Source: Zelonia costaricensis
Lineage: Eukaryota > Euglenozoa > Kinetoplastea > Trypanosomatida > Trypanosomatidae
Assembly: GCA_030849075.1 (NCBI GenBank)
Contig: JASAOO010003142.1
Coordinates: 1-24,798, forward strand
Direction of reading: 5' to 3'
DNA: 24,798 nucleotides
The notes beneath the pieces were generated by a model that did no database searches, was not told the DNA's origin, and worked only from the letters and a program-made list of their open reading frames with translations. The translations under genes were made by a program, and so were the position numbers. Shown piece after piece: positions 9,101 to 17,602 of the stretch. Within the stretch, counting starts at the first letter, position 1. Every line of letters starts with the position of its first letter.

Positions 9101-9575
9101 CAGGCATGCGGAGCACCTTCTTGGACCTGCCCTGGGGCAGCTGCTGTTGGTGTTGATGCTGCGCAGCCTCCATCTGCAGCAGGCGGCGGGCGGAGGGGCC
9201 GATGCCGGAGAGCTCATCCGGGAGCAACAGCGAGCCGCCCTCGCCAGAGTGCCGCCGTGCCCCGCGTGCGCTGCCCGCCGCCGACGCCAGTGCCGGCTCA
9301 GTACCGCGCAGAGAGCCGAAGTAGGAGTCGTAGAGCTGCAAGGCGCCGTGCGGGAGCGGCCCATCGCCCAAAGGGGTCGACACAGCACCAGCGGTGAAGC
9401 CGTGTGTGGAGTTCGTGGTGCCGGTGGCGATCGAGGGGAAGGTCGCTGACGTCTGCGGCCCAAAGGCGGCGTCGCGGGCGGCCTTGACGGCGGACGGGAG
9501 AGACGGGGACGTCGTGTACTGCAAGCCGCTCACGGGCACCGTGCCACTGCGCACGTCACCGGCGCTACCCAGCAT
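6186..9575 (-). CDS. TSNAXIP1-like coiled-coil protein (putative cilium/flagellum protein)
   Basis: The protein is 1129 residues and ends in TAA. The frame is open up to 9770, but that codon is TTG and the added 65 residues are proline-rich; a splice acceptor at 9658-9659 lies inside that extension, and the first ATG below it is at 9575, so this start is chosen. Residues 1-275 are low complexity (Ala, Ser, Pro, with an HQ-rich patch at 139-147). About 278-390 resembles the Translin-associated factor X-interacting protein N-terminal domain, for example PYREAFRALCSAFPAYASLF (305-324) and IQCAYDNVI (327-335). Coiled coil runs to about 555, including YVPVADFRLMKEYL (493-506). Residues 776-797 read VGLGYGPHVPVYLRASGILG and onward, matching a second conserved TSNAXIP1 block, and are followed by a helical region (808-1000) aligning loosely with the family's C-terminal half. 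Known: TSNAXIP1 is expressed in ciliated and testis tissue. Inferred: an axonemal or basal-body protein here. It is longer than the vertebrate proteins because of disordered insertions. Confidence 0.75.
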   Translation of the reverse strand: MLGSAGDVRSGTVPVSGLQYTTSPSLPSAVKAARDAAFGPQTSATFPSIATGTTNSTHGFTAGAVSTPLGDGPLPHGALQLYDSYFGSLRGTEPALASAAGSARGARRHSGEGGSLLLPDELSGIGPSARRLLQMEAAQHQHQQQLPQGRSKKVLRMPAIQPVASRTLPLQYDKSHLGDASAPAARTNPAGTAAAAVGAALSATAPLPAPSLPSARRQRSSTTRKLNAAHASCAASRQLDRTLDVRPPALLSTVMNAQQGSCSATVPAAAAPPPLVAQMQSYIKRELILNSGGAVVPSAMDQLAPYREAFRALCSAFPAYASLFDDIQCAYDNVIQAQAELLTDAYTSMVTRDVEKATHQERSAALHEQVTALQRELNAMQVALESRAQIEEEERTQATMKSRTGRGADVIELRRELEVAHQRVAELERNSQSDLEKIMVLIGAVRECDRRLKEYERLVASVTGQVSELDEFKRIAGEAQSELLQFRKKYSDYVPVADFRLMKEYLTAELETAQLMTRRWRRTAAVRGTQLDVMQRRLASFEEEREGLIKVAETAAAAATTAHAAGTSPTLPARQRQSGSGSDADEGVVLTPRPSWHRVYERCPELCEYASDVGALTTELDRDADGADGRAKEVEDRRTSGRKNSLYLSGLPVVKGPKETVLQVEYLVERLVALEGQLRTARQQQQQAAQRFGTASDATDTSPRGQRADSTQGSHDAGLSQPREKSVDATAAPAALMRRNSRRTHGVGDVFFSPSTAAALAAPIPRLAPPLELPLVGLGYGPHVPVYLRASGILGRRSAAPVTVVCIAYHFFLDVLPTFMEQEDEREQEEAAVSQQPPTVERLAPFVHEMLQSEMQVREDLQGYDSVAHLMMNLERDGERREWCTDALHLFLWVIRGLMPPRVAVDAAVVLAQVKRDIRALARELQSSRLRRQALGECLQPVLELKTATELAELRSALGGETTFNADALCSDTHPFMLVLFVQECRASADLYLSVMRALSSRATLLGAEAGRSPGAAQKNGNRELSSPPPQLQDGERVLSLTDVSEAILEVEAATPEVVLRELSLNAVSRAAPIPGASPAPATSAGGAAGATAATEAPVVVRLSDMVRAIAAAPLIRRTALSSKEECAL

Positions 9576-9657
9576 CGTGACAGCGCGTGAAGAGAGAAGA
9601 ACGGGAGTGGGAGGGGGTGAGGGGGGGGGGGGTTGTAGACGCTGCTGCGCGTTTGCC

Positions 9658-9659
9658 CT
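9658..9659 (-). promoter_or_regulatory. Candidate trans-splice acceptor AG for the TSNAXIP1-like gene
   Basis: The minus strand has a pyrimidine-rich stretch (complement of 9660-9690) followed by AG at 9659-9658. This gives a 5' UTR of about 82 nt with no ATG before 9575. A second, even richer C/T tract (complement of about 9589-9636) has no AG between it and the start codon. The site removes the first part of the longest open frame and decides the start. Confidence 0.5.
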
Positions 9660-10052
9660 GTGAGGGAATTGTGGGGAGGGGCGGAGCGCGTCTTTGTAGC
9701 AGACGGTGGCCACACGAGCGGCAATACAATAACTGTCAAGTACCCGAGAAAGCGGCTGGTGTACGTACAACGGAGTGCCGTGACAGAAAGTACGACTTGA
9801 GGAGTCTGCAGCTTCGAACGTTTCCTAGAGGGTGTTTGCCTAACATAGAGAAGGCTTCTCTGTGTTTTGCCAGAGAGTGATAGAGCAGGCGAGCGTGTGG
9901 GTGAGAGGAGGAGAATAGGGGGAGGACACGTCAGGTTGCCAGCGATGCAGGAAAGAGAACGCCGATGCCTCGAGCATGGCTGTGTGGCGGGGTACAGCGG
10001 GAAGAACAGGGGAAAGGAGCCTCGGCGCCGACCCCGCTGTCCTGCGATTCGC

Positions 10053-10070
10053 TGCAGGCCAAAGCCTGCA
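10053..10070. other. Perfect short inverted repeat (hairpin)
   Basis: A 7-base arm TGCAGGC, a 4-base loop CAAA, and the complementary arm GCCTGCA. The stem is perfect but short, has no T-run after it, and could be chance. Confidence 0.5.
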
Positions 10071-10365
10071 AAGGCTGCTCCCATTCCCCGCTCTTCGTTT
10101 TTTTTCATTCACACACGACCCCTCCCCTCCCTGCCCCCCTTCGGCCACGCCAGCGGCGCCACGGAAGCCCTCCTGCCTCCGTCAACACACACGCGCATGT
10201 GTGTGCTGCGCACAAGGAATGCCGAAATGCTTCGCGATTTTGCCGCAGCTTATACGCCTCTCGCTCCAGCGCGGGCGATTCTACACACGCACCCTCAACG
10301 TACGTCCCCGCACAAGGGTCTCGCGACGCTTTTCTTTTGGGTGCATGAGAGCTCCGTGTGCGTTC

Positions 10366-10385
10366 GTTTGTTTGTTTGTTTGTTT
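10366..10385. repeat. (GTTT)5 microsatellite
   Basis: Five exact GTTT units on the plus strand, followed by a pyrimidine-rich CTTCC. Confidence 0.9.
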
Positions 10386-10748
10386 CTTCCGTGCAAGAGC
10401 TGTTACAATTCTCACGTAGGCGACGCCGGTGCGCCGCACGCAGACTTATCTCATCAACCCTTTCCCGCTTCGTGGGTCGTCAAGATTGCGGTCACTAAGC
10501 AAAGAAAAACAGAAGGCGACTATCGCGACGGCAGAGGGGGCTGCGGGAAAAAAAAAGGTGAAAGGAGATGAAGAGGGGTGGGTGGTGGAGACGCCCCGCG
10601 AGATGTGAATCATAGAGGTGGGCACCAACAAGGCTGCAGCAACGCAGATGCGAAGCAGAGAGAGTTGGTGGATGGGGGGGGGGAGGGAGATGGCGAGAGC
10701 GCGCCGCAGCCGGTCGAGGCACGAGCTTCGACCTCTTTGTGGGTGTGG

Positions 10749-10762
10749 GTGTGTGTGTGTGT
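10749..10762. repeat. GT microsatellite
   Basis: Seven GT units within a longer G/T-rich stretch (about 10738-10770). Confidence 0.85.
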
Positions 10763-10820
10763 TTGTTTTTACCTCCGACATGAGGATGGCATCGGCTGCC
10801 ACCTCGGCGACATACATGCA

Positions 10821-10860
10821 CAACAACAACAACAACAAACACACACACACGCACACACAC
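10821..10860. repeat. Compound CAA / CA microsatellite
   Basis: About six CAA units (10821-10838) pass directly into CA units with one CG interruption. This lies about 60 bases from the GT array at 10749, so GT and CA arms could pair in single-stranded form. Confidence 0.85.
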
Positions 10861-11040
10861 AAACACATCCGTAGACAACAGGCAGGAGACGAAAAGCGTC
10901 CAGCTATAGGCAAACAGACACTGAAGGGGGTGGAAAGCAACATAGGGTAGGGTGATGACGTGGGCACAGTGTGAACACAGAAACCTCTTGTCGCGTGGCG
11001 TCGGACGAAGAAGCGAGAGTCGGCGGAACAGCAGAGAGGG

Positions 11041-11086
11041 AAAAGGGGGGGCGGGACGGGGCGGGGCGGGGCGGGGAAAGGGGGGA
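11041..11086 (+). other. G-rich cluster with G-quadruplex potential
   Basis: At least five runs of three or more G separated by one to three bases, with a core of repeated GGGGC units. This meets the usual pattern for an intramolecular G-quadruplex on the plus strand; the transcript strand is C-rich here. Confidence 0.6.
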
Positions 11087-13417
11087 GGAACAGAAGCGAA
11101 AGATCGGCACAAGACGCTATGGAAGAGAGTAGGAGAGAAGGAGAGTGGCTGCGAGAGCGCTGCGGACCGGCGTAGACGCGCCGACTCCCTTCAATCGATG
11201 GCGCGCCGGAGAAGCAAAAAGAAGGGCATAGAAGAGCAGGATAACGCAGGGCAAAGGAGGCACCACAGCACATCAAGACCGGGGGAGGAGGGGGCGCCAA
11301 GCTCACACAAAAAGGCCTTCACTGTCTCCACAGAAGGGGGGAGCGCCAATGTGCCTTTTTTTCTCTTTCAAAGGCCTGCGTGTCGAGCACGGCGGGTGCT
11401 GCGGTGAGAGCAGCGGCGAGAGATAATACTCTATCCCCACTTCCTGTTCCCTCACTTTTGTTGTTTATTGGCCGCAAGACAACGATGGAGCGCATTATCA
11501 CAAAGAGGTGCGACACCCTCTTCGTGCACGTGACGCGTACCGTCCTGGCGCCCCTGACTCTCACAGACGGATGGAAAAAAAAAAAAGAGGCCGCGCCGGC
11601 GCAGGCGGCGACGCACGTCACAGAAGCCTCGAATTGTGCGTCGTTGTGCTCTCCCCTCATCCCCTCGGCCTCTCCAGCCCTTTTTTTCCGGTTTCCATTG
11701 CCGTGAACTCCCCCGTGAGCCCTTCCTGTGCCACGCTGCCGGGCGCGCTGAGGGCTATCGTGGCAGTCGCCTTGGCAGCACTCGTCGAGTGCGTACGTGC
11801 GCGACGAGGCATGACAAGCTGAGCGAGCAGGAAAGCAAACAACAACAACTACAGAAAAAAAAGGTGGGAACACCGACATAAGGGGAAGGGACGAAGGAGG
11901 AGGAGGGAGAGAAGGAGATAACAAATTTACCACAAGCGCAGGCGCACAACAGCTTACCTGATCTTGTCAGCGGAGTTAGCGAAGCGAGGAGTTCGACAAG
12001 CTGGAGAATGGCGAGAAAACGAGAGGTGAGTAGAAGAAGCAAACAGGGCGAAAGCGTGTGCGCAGGATACCGAGAGTGGGATGCAATGCGGGAGCGGCGG
12101 GCAACTCAAAGGCCTACAACCGGACGCGACACAGAAAAGTAAGAGACGAGGGGAGGAGAGAGGAAGTGGGGCAGGGGGGGGGGGCGAGACGCACATGTGG
12201 AGAAGGACGGAAGAGAGACACAATCGGCAAGCTGCACGCACGCACAGACGCGCGAGCTCTCAAACCTGGGACGAGGGGAAGAGGCGGGCTCCGAGACCGA
12301 ACAAAAAAGGCTAGCCGAGGCGAGCGTGCGCGCAAAGGAAAAGGAAGGTGCGCTCAAAAGAAAAAAAAAAACAACAACAAAGGAGAGACAGCGTGGATGA
12401 CACACTGTCTTTCACACAGGGCGGGTCGCACCGGGAACGCCCACAAGCACAAGCACGCCGGCGTGCCTCTATGCGGAAAAAGGAGTACACACAAAGCGCA
12501 TCGGAGAGCACACACAAGCGAAGAAAAAAAGAAACGCGAGCACTCGAGGCTGCATGAGAATTCAGCACTGCGGCTCCGCAAAGCCAGGAGCGCAGCCTAT
12601 CGACAACAACAACAACAGTATCGGCGACCAAGGCACAAAAGGAGAACTGAGGCAGCAGGAGGGGGAAGGGAAATGGCTACAGTGAGGGGGGAGGGAAAGG
12701 ATGACAAGCGTGAAAATAAAACGGCTCGTGAGACTATGCGATGCACAGAAGAGCTGCAGCACGCGTAGGAATGAAGCCGTGAAGGGTAGGGGACAGGAGT
12801 GCGGGTGCGGCTGCTTGGAGCGAAGACAGGGAGCGTGGGCTTTAAAACTGGAGCGGACGCACCCTCAGGGGTTGAGCAGTGGCGCCTTTTTTTTGTTGTT
12901 GAATCGTTGAAACCGCGGGCCTCCCTCGTGAGCCATCGTCCCTCTGCGCCAGCCACCACGCCTCGGACGTCAACGCACGACACTGCGAGGGGTTTTCCGG
13001 AGAGAACGGCAGTGTGAAGCGACGCGTTCGTGCAGGTGTTTCGCTTCGGCGTTCGGGCGTGGATGCATGCCAACGGGGATGGGGCTGCCAGAGCAGAGCA
13101 ATAGTGGCGGGCAGGCGGGTGTGGCCGTATAACGCCAGCAACAGCTGGCGTGCCGAGACATGAACGAGAACGAAATAAATAAAAAAACAGCAGACCACAC
13201 CAAGGCGCCCTCCCTTTCCCCCTCCCTCCCCCACAGTGCCGGAGAGGTCCTTGCCGCACGGAAACGTGAGGGTGCGCGGGAAGAAAGCGGGCAGTGAATG
13301 GGACAAGGCGATGTGAAACCCCCGAAACTAGACTCCGCCTTCTTTGTCTACTCCTTGTCGTGTCGCAGCGCACACGCAGACAGTTCTCAATTCCTGCATG
13401 CGTTCGTGTGTGTATGC

Positions 13418-13421
<4 letters not shown>

Positions 13422-13458
<37 letters not shown>
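13422..13458. repeat. GT microsatellite
   Basis: Uninterrupted GT array of about 18 units, preceded by a degenerate GT stretch from about 13405. Confidence 0.9.
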
Positions 13459-13460
<2 letters not shown>

Positions 13461-13976
13461 GTTGAGTCGGCCATTGGTGCTGTGCTCATCGGTTACTACA
13501 AACTGCACTTTGTCTGCGTGGATGGATGAGCTGACTGGCATGTCTTTTACCTTGTCTCCGCGGCTGTGGCAGCGGCTCAGGAGCGCCGTGCCGACCCGTG
13601 CCTCGACGGTGCACAAAGACGAGAAGAGGTGAAGACACCAGCGGAGAGGAGGGAGGGGCGCAGCGGTCGAGCGCTGGAGTCGAAACAGAAGGCCAGAGGC
13701 CGCATGGGCGACGCAACGGTGCAGAGACAGGCACGGGAAGTGAAAGTGAATCCAGTTACCCAACAGACAAGGGAGGTGGAAGAGAAAAAGGTGGGAAGAG
13801 CAGCTGAGAATTTCGCATTTCGCAAGAAAACGATGAGGAGAGCCGGAGGAATAAGTCAAGGGCGAGGGGAGACAATCACGCCGGCACGCTAGTGAGCCGC
13901 GTCACACAAGAAAAAGGCCAAACGAGGAGGGAGAGGGAAAGCGCAGAGAAGCTCGCTTCCAGTCTGAGGGAGCATG

Positions 13977-13998
13977 CCACCCACCCACCCACCCCACC
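13977..13998. repeat. (CCAC)n tandem repeat
   Basis: About five CCAC units with one extra C near the end. Confidence 0.85.
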
Positions 13999-14099
13999 CT
14001 CGCATGTTCGCACACAAGGCGGGAAAGGCAAAGGAAAAGCGAGGGATGAACACTCGAGTGCCGAAATCGGCCTCAGGAGGTGAAAACGCCGCGCTGCAG

Positions 14100-14640
14100 G
14101 TCGACAACCAAAAACAGTGCGGCTACCTACAAGATCGCGTACGTCATGCTTGTGCCGTGTGCTTCTTCACAAGGAATCATTCTCCACAACGCGCGCGCAA
14201 GACGTCGCCGTAACGCATCGTCACAGGCATGTCGAGTTGCCCACCCGGAAGTGCAGCCGGTGCGCAGATCTGAAAAGCAGACTCGGCGCCACCACCCGCT
14301 CCCACTTCCCCTCATGGGCTGAGCGTTGACGAACGTGCACATGTATCACAACCCTCGTGCAAACCCCTCTCGGGCAGCAACAAGTAACAGCTGCAGCCAT
14401 CCTCGCAACGAGTCAGCAACCCCTCACCACATACAGTGACTACTGCCGCGTGAAAGGCAGCGTCGTGGAGCCACACCACTGCACACGCATGGAAGGGAGC
14501 GAGGAGAGTTCGAGACCGTGTCCGAGGCGCGGAACAAAGGCACTCCGACGGAGAATTTGGGCCGGAGCACCATGCACGCTACGCTAGGCGCGCGTTGCCA
14601 CGGCCCAGGGATCAGTCCCGGTCACGTAGCAGCCCTCGTG
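14100..14640. mobile_element. Possible decayed short retroposon (SIDER-like), tentative
   Basis: This block of about 540 bases stands out from the surrounding spacer: it has balanced composition, no microsatellites and no long homopolymers. Leishmania spacers commonly carry degenerate SIDER retroposons of about this size inside 3' UTRs. No target-site duplication, poly(A) tail or confirmed signature was found by eye, so the call rests only on size, position and texture. Confidence 0.2.
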
Positions 14641-14689
14641 GCAGCCGAAGATAAGGTAGAGTACGAAAACCGCAAGAGGCTGCAAGACC

Positions 14690-14690
<1 letters not shown>

Positions 14691-14719
<29 letters not shown>
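14691..14719. repeat. AC microsatellite
   Basis: Uninterrupted AC array of about 14 units, followed by a shorter one after AAA. Confidence 0.9.
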
Positions 14720-14726
<7 letters not shown>

Positions 14727-15282
14727 ACGCGAACGCCGACGTACGCAGAAGTGCACAAACAGAGACGCACGCGCAAGCGAAGCGGAAGAGAGGGCCACAT
14801 GGGAAAGAGGAACAGCAAGGCAACCAACATGTCACCGCACGGTGCATCGAATGGACAGAGCACGCACTCACACCCACCCACACAGACACACATACATATA
14901 TAAAAGCGCGTGCACATGCACAAGAAGCGAGAAGACACACGCGCGCCGCCGCACAAACGTCTGTGAGGCACGTGCACGGACCACAAACAGAATCCTCATA
15001 AAGGCACGGTCAGCAGCGGAAGGGAAAAAAAGGCACGTAAAAATGAACAATGAGATGTACGGCATGGTGTTACGTCGAGGCGAGGTCAGGAACCCCTCAC
15101 CTCGCGCCTCGCCGTTTGCGCAACTGTTCACGCGGCAGCCGTCACCACAAGACACGGAGAAGCCTTCAGGAGTCGCGACGACGACGACGCCACGTCGCGC
15201 CGGCGATTCGCCGAACCAGCCCCGGCCGAGACCCACCCCCCAAAAAAAAAACCTTCCCCGGCGGACGGCTCGTCGCTCGTCA

Positions 15283-16521
15283 CTACTGAACCTCGAAGAT
15301 GGCCCAGACGAGACCGCCCTCCTTGGCCTGCACCAGCTCGATCGTCTCTTCGACGTCGAAGCTCTGCGCGGCCGGGACGGTGGAGCTCAGGCACATGGAG
15401 CCGAGGCTCACCACGCTCTGCTCCATGCCCTCCGGAAGGGCCGCCGTGGGTACCACCACCTTGTACGCCTTCTTCGCGGTCTCATTCAGCGAGTCGGCCC
15501 GCTCCTGCTCGTAGACCATGGCGCGGCGGTAGTTCTCCTCGGTGAAGACGATGCTGTCGATCATGAAGTCGCGACTCTGGCCGTTTCGCCTGTCCGCCGG
15601 CGTGCGGAAGGCACTCTTGGACTTGTTGATGATGGCCTGCGGGTTCAGGTCCTGGCGGCCCACGAGGTAGATCTCGTAGTCGAAGGGCGAGAGCGCCTTC
15701 GCCATTGCCGGGTACACGCCGACGTGGTTGGCGCCGCGCACGGCACGCAGCTGGCTGCCGATCCACTGGAAGAAGATCATGCGGCGCTGGCACTTCTGGC
15801 CGTCCGAGAAGGAGATGCGGAACAGTCCGAAGAGCCACGAGTCGTCGGGGAGGTTCTTGACCATCTCGGAGATGCCTTGGCGGCCGTAGGCGTGCACCGT
15901 GACCTGCTTCGCGTCAGACGTGAAGATGGCCCAGTTGACAGAGCCGTTGTCCTGCCGCAGTGACGCCATGACGCGGTTCGTCTGCTCCGCATTGTTAACT
16001 GGGCTGTGCGGCCGCTCCTCCATCGAGGTGTTCGGACGCGGCGGCTTCGGCACTACCCTCACGTTCGGGATCGTGTTACGGCGGGCGCGGTGCCCCGTTG
16101 CCGCGGAGACGGCCGCCTGCTCGCGCTCCCTGTGCATCATCTTTTGCTCCGCGGCGAGTCGCTCGCGGTACTCCTCGCGGATCTGCTCCATCGAGAAGTT
16201 CCCGTTGTCCGTCACGAAGGTGTGGCGCATGTGCTTAACAAGGGACTCGAAGGAGAGGTTGGCCTTGTCGGTTGTCGAGAAGCCGGGCACGCCGCGGATG
16301 TTCTTGGTCGTGAAGCCGGTGATCTCGCTGATGCCCTGGCCGCGCTTGACGATGCCGCACTTGGGACCAATGAACTGCACGTAGATGAACTTGTTGCGCT
16401 TGAAGGTGCCGGAGCCGACGGGGAACTTGGAGTACAGCAGCTGCACCTTCGACTCATCCAAGTGGTTGATGGCGTTGTCGATCTCATCCGACCCGCGCCT
16501 GATGCAAACAACCTTGGGCAT
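15283..16521 (-). CDS. Coactosin-like ADF-H domain protein with an apparent split, permuted second ADF-H domain
   Basis: The protein is 412 residues, starting at the first ATG and ending in TAG. Residues about 176-300 form one complete ADF-H domain of coactosin type: LRQDNGSVNWAIF (188-200), DDSWLFGLFRI (226-236), RRMIFFQWIG (246-255), then DYEIYLVGRQDL (281-292). Residues 4-52 align with residues 207-255 of that domain without a gap (9 identities counted by eye, including QxIG), but the N-terminal copy lacks the first helix and first strand. Those elements appear at the far C-terminus: VEETIELVQAKEGGLVWAIF (390-409) parallels 181-200 and shares WAIF. The protein therefore looks like a second ADF-H domain opened between its first and second strands, with the intact domain inserted between the parts. 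A helical linker (111-138) and a Pro-rich segment (150-174) join them. Known: ADF-H proteins of this class bind actin filaments. Inferred: actin or flagellar cytoskeleton role. Leishmania twinfilin is another two-domain ADF-H protein, but it was not compared. Confidence 0.75.
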   Translation of the reverse strand: MPKVVCIRRGSDEIDNAINHLDESKVQLLYSKFPVGSGTFKRNKFIYVQFIGPKCGIVKRGQGISEITGFTTKNIRGVPGFSTTDKANLSFESLVKHMRHTFVTDNGNFSMEQIREEYRERLAAEQKMMHREREQAAVSAATGHRARRNTIPNVRVVPKPPRPNTSMEERPHSPVNNAEQTNRVMASLRQDNGSVNWAIFTSDAKQVTVHAYGRQGISEMVKNLPDDSWLFGLFRISFSDGQKCQRRMIFFQWIGSQLRAVRGANHVGVYPAMAKALSPFDYEIYLVGRQDLNPQAIINKSKSAFRTPADRRNGQSRDFMIDSIVFTEENYRRAMVYEQERADSLNETAKKAYKVVVPTAALPEGMEQSVVSLGSMCLSSTVPAAQSFDVEETIELVQAKEGGLVWAIFEVQ

Positions 16522-16675
16522 GATGACTAGTGTAGTTTGACCTGGTGCGTCTGTGTGTGCTTTCTTTTTTTGTCACTGTTTTCCTGAAACGGTGTGCCGC
16601 GTTTTGCGTCACTGACAGCGGAGTGCGCGAGCTACTCTGGAAACTAGTGCGTTTTTGGCGCGCTTGTAAGTCCCG

Positions 16676-16677
16676 CT
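16676..16677 (-). promoter_or_regulatory. Candidate trans-splice acceptor AG for the ADF-H gene
   Basis: The minus strand has a T/C-rich tract (complement of 16680-16700) followed by the first AG at 16677-16676. The resulting 5' UTR is about 154 nt. Confidence 0.5.
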
Positions 16678-17582
16678 GACGCAACGAAAGAAACAAAGGG
16701 CTGCCGTTCTTTGAAGGCGGGGGGATTCTAGATGGGCTGGCTCACAAGCGCGCGCGTGAAAGCCACTGGCGCGTCGCGAACACGAACCACCAACCGCGGC
16801 AAGACAAATGCAGAAAGCGACAAGCACCGATGACACACAAACACACACACACACCGTGGTGAGCGCAGCGCTACGGGAACGTTGCTCGTCCTCTACCTCT
16901 TTCCCTCTCTTCTTTTTTTTCTGCGTTGACCTGTGACCGTCGCGTGTGTGAGCGGGGGTTCGTGGGAGCTGGTGTGCGTGCAGCAAGGAAGCGCGTCAGG
17001 AGAGTGAAGGAGGAAGGAGAGGCGAGCGGCCAAAAAAAAAGAAAAAGCCGGAGTTATACAGCCAGCCAACCACACCAATAGGGGAAGGCGGTGAGCACCT
17101 CTGCAAAATCGAGTGACTATGAAAACAAGAGAGAGAGAGAGACTCAGCGGGAAACGCACCTCGAAAGTGGGACAGCGAAGCGGACAAAGAGAGGAGATGT
17201 ACCGCGCGCGAGGCTACAGAAAATGGGCGTAAGGGGAGGGGGATGGGGGCCGGCTGGTGAGCGGGAGCGTACCTCTTGCCATGGCGATCGGAGTGAAGTA
17301 TGGAAGCCGTCGGAGAGAGAGAGAGAGACCAGACGCAGTACGGAGACGCGTGGAGTGGACCAGGAGGGGCGGAGGGCGCAGAGAGTGGGGCGGGAGTGTT
17401 GGGTGCATCAGCGGCAGCGGTTGCAAACTGAAGAGTAACGCGGTACGTAGCAAGCGAGGGTAGACCGGCACGCACGTCAAGTGGTGGCGCTGCTCGCTAC
17501 CCCCTTGCGCGTCGCTGTTCTCTTGCTTACTCTCTTCCGGGAAACCGCCGTACTGGACGTGGGCGCAGCTGTGCGGCGCTGC

Positions 17583-17602
17583 CACACACACACACACACA
17601 CA
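17583..17602. repeat. CA microsatellite
   Basis: Uninterrupted CA array of about ten units. Confidence 0.9.

Larger units (their letters stand above)
9691..15282. other. Long gene-free spacer between the TSNAXIP1-like and ADF-H genes
   Basis: About 5.6 kb with no convincing protein gene on either strand. The longest frames contain microsatellite translations and lack domains. It holds a hairpin (10053-10070), GTTT, GT, CAA/CA, CCAC and AC arrays, a G-rich cluster (11041-11086), plus-strand pyrimidine-rich stretches around 10090-10180, and purine-rich plus-strand stretches (minus-strand tracts) near 10675, 12170 and 12655-12700. The block 14100-14640 is free of simple repeats. The part adjoining 15282 should be the 3' UTR of the ADF-H gene. 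Confidence 0.6.

Noticed and set aside
683..9822. A 13-base sequence (AGCTTCGAACGTT) seen at about 689 and again at about 9809
   Set aside because: The match does not extend into the flanks and the core is palindrome-like, so chance is the simplest explanation.
10446..11306. Minus-strand frame of 286 codons
   Set aside because: Pro/Ser/Cys-rich translation of simple sequence (C-runs, CA and GT arrays), with no conserved motif and no clear start context.
12597..13859. Open frame of 420 codons on the minus strand in the long spacer
   Set aside because: It includes a Thr-His run from the GT/CA array at 13422-13458, is rich in Ser, Cys, Arg and His with no domain, and ends in a poly-Cys translation of a CAA array. 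It is a chance frame in GC-rich low-stop DNA.
14518..15963. Open frame of 481 codons on the plus strand
   Set aside because: Its second half is the antisense of the ADF-H gene and its first half is AC-array translation.
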